Positions 23,206 through 26,434 of a DNA stretch of 26,434 nt are shown in pieces. Made by a program: the position numbers and the translations under genes. Origin of the DNA: JAAZFF01 sp964405775 (GTDB taxonomy: Bacteria; Verrucomicrobiota; Kiritimatiellia; RFP12; UBA3636). The notes beneath the pieces are model-generated. The model searched no databases. It was not told the DNA's origin and was given only the letters and a program-made list of their open reading frames with translations. Positions within the stretch are counted from its first letter, which is position 1, and the number at the start of each line of letters is the position of its first letter. Where the stretch lies: positions 1 to 26,434 of the forward strand of contig CAYOPG010000026.1 of NCBI GenBank assembly GCA_964405775.1, written 5' to 3'.

Positions 23206-23235
23206 AATATATCACAACGCAAATTCCCGTGCCAG
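23206..23235 (-). promoter_or_regulatory. Candidate thiL promoter with start at the GTG
   Basis: On the minus strand CTGGCA (23230-23235, 4 of 6 to consensus), an 18-nt spacer and TATATT (23206-23211, 5 of 6). The -10 box is followed by 7 nt and then the GTG start at 23198, so transcription would begin at the start codon. Confidence 0.4.
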
Positions 23236-23350
23236 TATGCTTTTGGCGCACATGCGGTGAATCCACACTACGACCCAATTTTATTGGCAGCCGGGGGTGA
23301 AATACTCCAATTCATCTGATAGAATGCGGGAATGTCAGCATGTCGTGGGT

Positions 23351-23367
23351 TTCAGCCGGGTGCTGAA
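23351..23367. promoter_or_regulatory. Inverted repeat upstream of the Gfo/Idh gene
   Basis: TTCAGC-CGGGT-GCTGAA: perfect 6-bp arms around 5 nt, 130 nt before the oxidoreductase ATG and ~150 nt from thiL. It may be an operator. A partial copy of the motif (CAGCCGGGG) lies at about 23288. I found no convincing -35/-10 pair for the plus-strand gene. Confidence 0.3.
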
Positions 23368-23496
23368 TTAAAAACAAGCCTATGGAATGCTGGTAAATTT
23401 TATTTATAAGGTTGCCATGATGCAATCAAACTCCGTGAATTAATCGCAGACGTTTGCAATTTGCCGGACGAGAGACAACGGAGAAGGAATGATTCT

Positions 23497-24549
23497 ATGA
23501 AACAGCTTAAGGTTGCAATACTAGGACAGGGACGCAGTGGCTATGGGATACACACAAGCTGGCTGCGCAACGACAAGGAACGCTTTAAGATAGTAGCCGT
23601 AGCAGATCCGCTTGTCGAAAGCATGAAAGAGTGCGCCGAGGAATTCGGCTCGAAGCAATACGACGACTACAAGGCCTTGCTGGCCGACAAGACCCATGAT
23701 GCCACCTTGGTCGTTAACGCGCTCCCAAGCCACATGCACGTCGAAGGCACCATCGCTGCTCTAAAGGCAGGGTACGACGTAATCTGTGAAAAGCCCGTTG
23801 CACGCACCGTCGCGGAATTCGATTCCGTGGTGGCCGCCGCAAAGGCAAGCGGCAAACTATACCTCCCCTACCAGAATTCACGCTTCCAACCAGCATTCCA
23901 GAAACTTCAGGAAGTGCTTGCATCGGGCCGTCTGGGCGAACTCGTGCATGCGCGCATCTGCTTCAACGGGTGGAGCCGCAGATGGGACTGGCAGACGCGC
24001 CGCGACATGGGTGGAGGCAACTTGTTAAACACCGGACCGCACCCTCTGGATCAAGCCATAGTCCTTTTCGGTGAAGAAATGCCGCAGGTGTTCGCACGTC
24101 TTGTGAGCAACAATCCGTTCGGTGACGCTGAGAACTTCGCTTCTGTGACGCTCTGGGGGAAAGGCAAACCCACCATCGACGTCGTCACAAGCTCATTCGC
24201 GGCATATCCTCAGGGCGAAATGTACAATCTCGGTTGCACGCGTGGCGGTCTGTCTGGCTCTCTCACGGAGATGAAGTGGAAGTACTACAACGTGGACAAG
24301 GCGCCGGATCATCCGCATTCATCTACGTCCACACACTCCGAGAAGCGCAGCTTCTGCCGCGAGGATCTTGAATGGACGGAGGAGACGTGGAAGTTCGAGA
24401 CGAAGAGAGCCGTCATTACAAACGTATTCTACGATGATGCATACGGCATAATAGTGAACGGAGCACCCCGCGTCATCACCCTCGATCAGGTTCGCCGCCA
24501 GATAGCGGTGCTGGAAGAGGCACACCGCCAGAATCCCGATCTGATCTAA
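23497..24549 (+). CDS. Gfo/Idh/MocA-family NAD(P)-dependent sugar oxidoreductase
   Basis: A 350-aa dehydrogenase. The N-terminal Rossmann fold has VAILGQGRSGYGIH (GxGxxG) and FKIVAVADPL; the substrate domain begins at CEKPVARTVAEFD with the EKP motif. DMGGGNLLNTGPHPLDQAI holds the D-x-x-x-H catalytic region typical of the family. Members oxidise or epimerise sugars and inositols; the substrate cannot be read. The start is ATG at 23497 (MKQLKVAILGQG), with AAGGA at 23484-23488 8 nt upstream; the longer frame from 23461 is unsupported. It stands alone and converges on the lipoprotein gene. A sugar-catabolic or glycan-modifying role fits its surroundings. Confidence 0.9.
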   Translation: MKQLKVAILGQGRSGYGIHTSWLRNDKERFKIVAVADPLVESMKECAEEFGSKQYDDYKALLADKTHDATLVVNALPSHMHVEGTIAALKAGYDVICEKPVARTVAEFDSVVAAAKASGKLYLPYQNSRFQPAFQKLQEVLASGRLGELVHARICFNGWSRRWDWQTRRDMGGGNLLNTGPHPLDQAIVLFGEEMPQVFARLVSNNPFGDAENFASVTLWGKGKPTIDVVTSSFAAYPQGEMYNLGCTRGGLSGSLTEMKWKYYNVDKAPDHPHSSTSTHSEKRSFCREDLEWTEETWKFETKRAVITNVFYDDAYGIIVNGAPRVITLDQVRRQIAVLEEAHRQNPDLI

Positions 24550-24590
24550 GTCTGCCGGCCGCCTTCAAACACCCCGACATTATTCGGAAT

Positions 24591-24630
24591 TTGGAGCTGG
24601 GGATCACCCTGTGGTGTCACCCTGCTCCAA
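24591..24630. terminator. Bidirectional hairpin between convergent genes
   Basis: TTGGAGC (24591-24597) pairs with GCTCCAA (24624-24630). Inside, GGG/CCC and CACC/GGTG stems close on a CTGT tetraloop, giving a 40-nt imperfect hairpin. It lies in the 140-bp gap between the Gfo/Idh gene and the convergent lipoprotein gene. There is no strong T-run. Confidence 0.5.
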
Positions 24631-24689
24631 GCCTACGCCACGCAAAAGAGTATCACTCGCACTGCGCTGCGCCTCCGCAATATCGCCGA

Positions 24690-26318
24690 TCAGCGGCCAA
24701 TGTCTCTTTTTAGCTTCTCTGCGACCGGATGTCCAGGACGCACCTTCAGGGCTTCGTCAATTAAAACCGCGGCGTTGTTTGTTTGGCCTGTCGCCATACG
24801 CAGTAGCGCAAGTTGGATCATGGCATCCGCATTCTTCGGTTCCAACCAGTTTGCACGGGTCAGACATTCATCGGCTGACTTCATTTCCTTCTTCGCCATA
24901 AGCGCGGAGCCCGTACTCAATAGCAATTGCGCAAGTTCGCGTCGCAGCACCGGATCGTAAGGGTTGAGGAGAAAAGCGTTTTCTGCCGTGTCGATGGCAA
25001 CGGGGATGTTTCCGATCATGGCGTGGCAACGCGACTGTTTTCTGTACGCCCCGACCATGTTGTATCCGTATTCAGACACTTTAGCGTACTCGTTGCATGC
25101 CCCCATGTAATCCTTGCTGTCCCACAGTATGTCGCCGAGCCAGCTCCTGAAAATCGGAATCTCCGGATACAGCTTGACCAGCTCCGACACCGCCTCAGCC
25201 CTTGCCTCCCGCGGCTCCATACTGCGAGCCTCGGCGGCTTTTGCTATAAGCTTGACACCTTCCGCCCCGATTTCACCGACAGGCGCACCTTTGTATGGAG
25301 GGATCAGCCCTTCGCCAAGATGCCCACCCGCCTGCATAACCAGCATCTCCATCTGGTTGGCCATAACCTCCGGCACAACCTCCCCCAGTCCAAGCGGTGG
25401 CAGAGTCTCCACTTCGCCACGCTCTACTTGCAGCACGGCCAGTCTAAAGATATACCACGGCATTACCGATTCGCTGTAAACCGATTGCGATCCCCCAACT
25501 TCCTGAGGTTTACCAGCGGCAGCATCCAAAAGCACGCCCTTGACATCCGCCACGGAAAAAATTTCCTCAACGACACCGGCATGGCCGAGTCCCCACAGTG
25601 CCACCGAAACGCGTGTGGCATCGTCGCCCACGGACATCCCGCGGAAAGGAGCGTTTGTCTCCATCCCCCAAAGAGGGACAAGAGCCTTGACCGAACCTTC
25701 GGCGTCAAACGAATCGAACAGTCTTTCAATCTGAACCACTGCCTCCGACGCTGACTCTGGGCGCCCATCTGTAAACGGCGAGACATGAACCCATAAGAAG
25801 ACCGGCTTGCCGGCCTTGCGAGCTTCCCCTACGAACCCAAGCGCCGAATCCACCACATTGGAAGGAGCAGCGACCAAGCCTGATGAACTGCGCCTCAAAT
25901 CAATCATCTGCCTGTATGTAGCGAACCCGTTCGTCAGGCCGTGCGCCGGCCCCAGCGCACCAGACGCGAGGAAAGCCGCGCTTCGATAATCACTGTGAAT
26001 CCCAGCGAGCTCCTCGGCTATATTCTTCGCCCCGGAAACCAAAGACCCAACACCGTCAACGCGCAGCCCGTGCTCAGGAGGGATCAGTCCGGTAAGCACC
26101 GATGCCGCCGCAGGCAACGTCGAAGGAGAAGTCGTATACGCCTTAACGAAAGAGAGCCCTGTCACGTAGGTTTGATCCATCGGCAGATTGCCGTCGACCG
26201 TCACAAGCAACAAATCGGGATGTTCGCCTTTTTGCCGCTCCCGCGCACACCCCGCAACCGCAGCCGTCAGGAGGACAACTGCAACGCCTCTGATAAAACC
26301 ACGGATTGTATTATTCAT
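24690..26318 (-). CDS. Lipoprotein with degenerate sulfatase-like domain and C-terminal TPRs
   Basis: A 542-aa exported lipoprotein: N-terminal RGFIRGVAVVLLTAAVAGC with lipobox AVAGC (Cys24). Next comes a sulfatase/alkaline-phosphatase-superfamily-like region: PDLLLVTVDGNLPMDQTY aligns with the first metal-binding strand, and AYTTSPSTLPAAASVLTGL with the nucleophile loop of this group. The usual TVDTLRAD pattern and the later DHG metal motif are not seen; the matching area reads VPLWGMETNAPF. Catalysis is therefore doubtful. From about residue 400 to the end are TPR-like helices (DYMGACNEYAKVSEYGYNM, NIPVAIDTAENAFLLNPYDP, NNAAVLIDEALKVRPGHP). The start at 26318 is chosen over the upstream one at 26336 because the promoter -10 box lies between them. 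A role as an envelope scaffold or regulator is inference. Confidence 0.8.
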   Translation of the reverse strand: MNNTIRGFIRGVAVVLLTAAVAGCARERQKGEHPDLLLVTVDGNLPMDQTYVTGLSFVKAYTTSPSTLPAAASVLTGLIPPEHGLRVDGVGSLVSGAKNIAEELAGIHSDYRSAAFLASGALGPAHGLTNGFATYRQMIDLRRSSSGLVAAPSNVVDSALGFVGEARKAGKPVFLWVHVSPFTDGRPESASEAVVQIERLFDSFDAEGSVKALVPLWGMETNAPFRGMSVGDDATRVSVALWGLGHAGVVEEIFSVADVKGVLLDAAAGKPQEVGGSQSVYSESVMPWYIFRLAVLQVERGEVETLPPLGLGEVVPEVMANQMEMLVMQAGGHLGEGLIPPYKGAPVGEIGAEGVKLIAKAAEARSMEPREARAEAVSELVKLYPEIPIFRSWLGDILWDSKDYMGACNEYAKVSEYGYNMVGAYRKQSRCHAMIGNIPVAIDTAENAFLLNPYDPVLRRELAQLLLSTGSALMAKKEMKSADECLTRANWLEPKNADAMIQLALLRMATGQTNNAAVLIDEALKVRPGHPVAEKLKRDIGR

Positions 26319-26325
26319 GCGTCCG

Positions 26326-26355
26326 ATTATACACACTACCCCCGCACCGCGTCAA
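26326..26355 (-). promoter_or_regulatory. Strong promoter with predicted leaderless start (lipoprotein gene)
   Basis: On the minus strand TTGACG (26350-26355, 5 of 6), an 18-nt spacer and a perfect TATAAT (26326-26331), followed by 7 nt and ATG (26318). The transcription start should fall on or beside the ATG; no SD exists. Confidence 0.65.
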
Positions 26356-26434
26356 AGATTGAATCACTAGTCCGCGAACTTTTGCATTTCATACACGCGA
26401 ATACTATGTTCCCAAAATCATCACAGCTAACTTT

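Noticed and set aside
24927..25754. 275-codon plus-strand frame inside the lipoprotein gene
   Set aside because: Antisense shadow with no SD and a composition rich in His/Arg, as expected from a reversed coding strand.
26406..26434. ATG at 26406 opening a plus-strand frame to the window end
   Set aside because: Only nine codons are visible, with no SD and no proper promoter spacing; not supportable.

Overview
The window looks like a chromosomal segment from a Gram-negative (diderm), carbohydrate-degrading bacterium. The diderm reading rests on a heptose-1-P adenylyltransferase domain, a WaaP/Kdo-kinase-like domain, a lipoprotein with a lipobox, and dTDP-sugar and glycosyltransferase genes. 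The saccharolytic reading rests on the end of a GH42 beta-galactosidase, a sialidase-like/GH78 protein and a GH39/GH5-like domain. The combination of glycosidases, a sulfatase-like lipoprotein and frequent starts without a Shine-Dalgarno (SD) sequence fits the PVC group (Lentisphaerota, Kiritimatiellota or Verrucomicrobiota). That placement is an inference from gene content and was not tested. I saw no rRNA, tRNA, CRISPR array, insertion sequence or phage gene.

Layout. 1-869 (+) is the 3' end of a GH42 gene. 888-1766 (-) is a HAD phosphatase, divergent from icd (1997-3268, +), which is followed by a YfcE-like phosphoesterase (3286-3846, +). 3900-8479 (-) holds, in transcription order, rmlB, a secreted metallophosphoesterase, thrS and infC. 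infC has no ATG/GTG/TTG start and appears to begin at an ATC codon behind a strong SD. 8480-8914 and 9659-10286 are two sparse intergenic stretches around a lone family-2 glycosyltransferase (8915-9658, +). 10287-19624 (+) is a tightly packed run: a second GT2, pcnB, purD, purE, a TsaC-HldC fusion, acpH, and a 1216-residue sialidase-like/alpha-L-rhamnosidase protein. Gaps there are at most 17 nt, or are 4-nt overlaps. 19661-23198 (-) is thiL-tsaE-(LPS-kinase/glycosidase-like fusion), joined by ATGA overlaps. 23497-24549 (+) is a Gfo/Idh/MocA oxidoreductase, convergent with a degenerate sulfatase-like TPR lipoprotein (24690-26318, -).

How the genes fit together. Housekeeping functions (translation, t6A tRNA modification through the TsaC domain and TsaE, purine synthesis, thiamine-PP, isocitrate dehydrogenase) are mixed with surface-glycan functions (dTDP-glucose dehydratase, two polyprenyl-P-type glycosyltransferases, heptose activation, a sugar-kinase-like domain). 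The points most worth following up are three unusual fusions (TsaC+HldC; sialidase-like+GH78; LPS kinase+glycosidase-like with an apparently missing acid/base Glu), the ATC start of infC, a ThrRS without its TGS domain, and a repeated promoter geometry that puts the transcription start on the start codon of several genes. None of this amounts to a clearly new multi-gene defence or mobile system; the novelty is mainly in protein architecture and gene starts.
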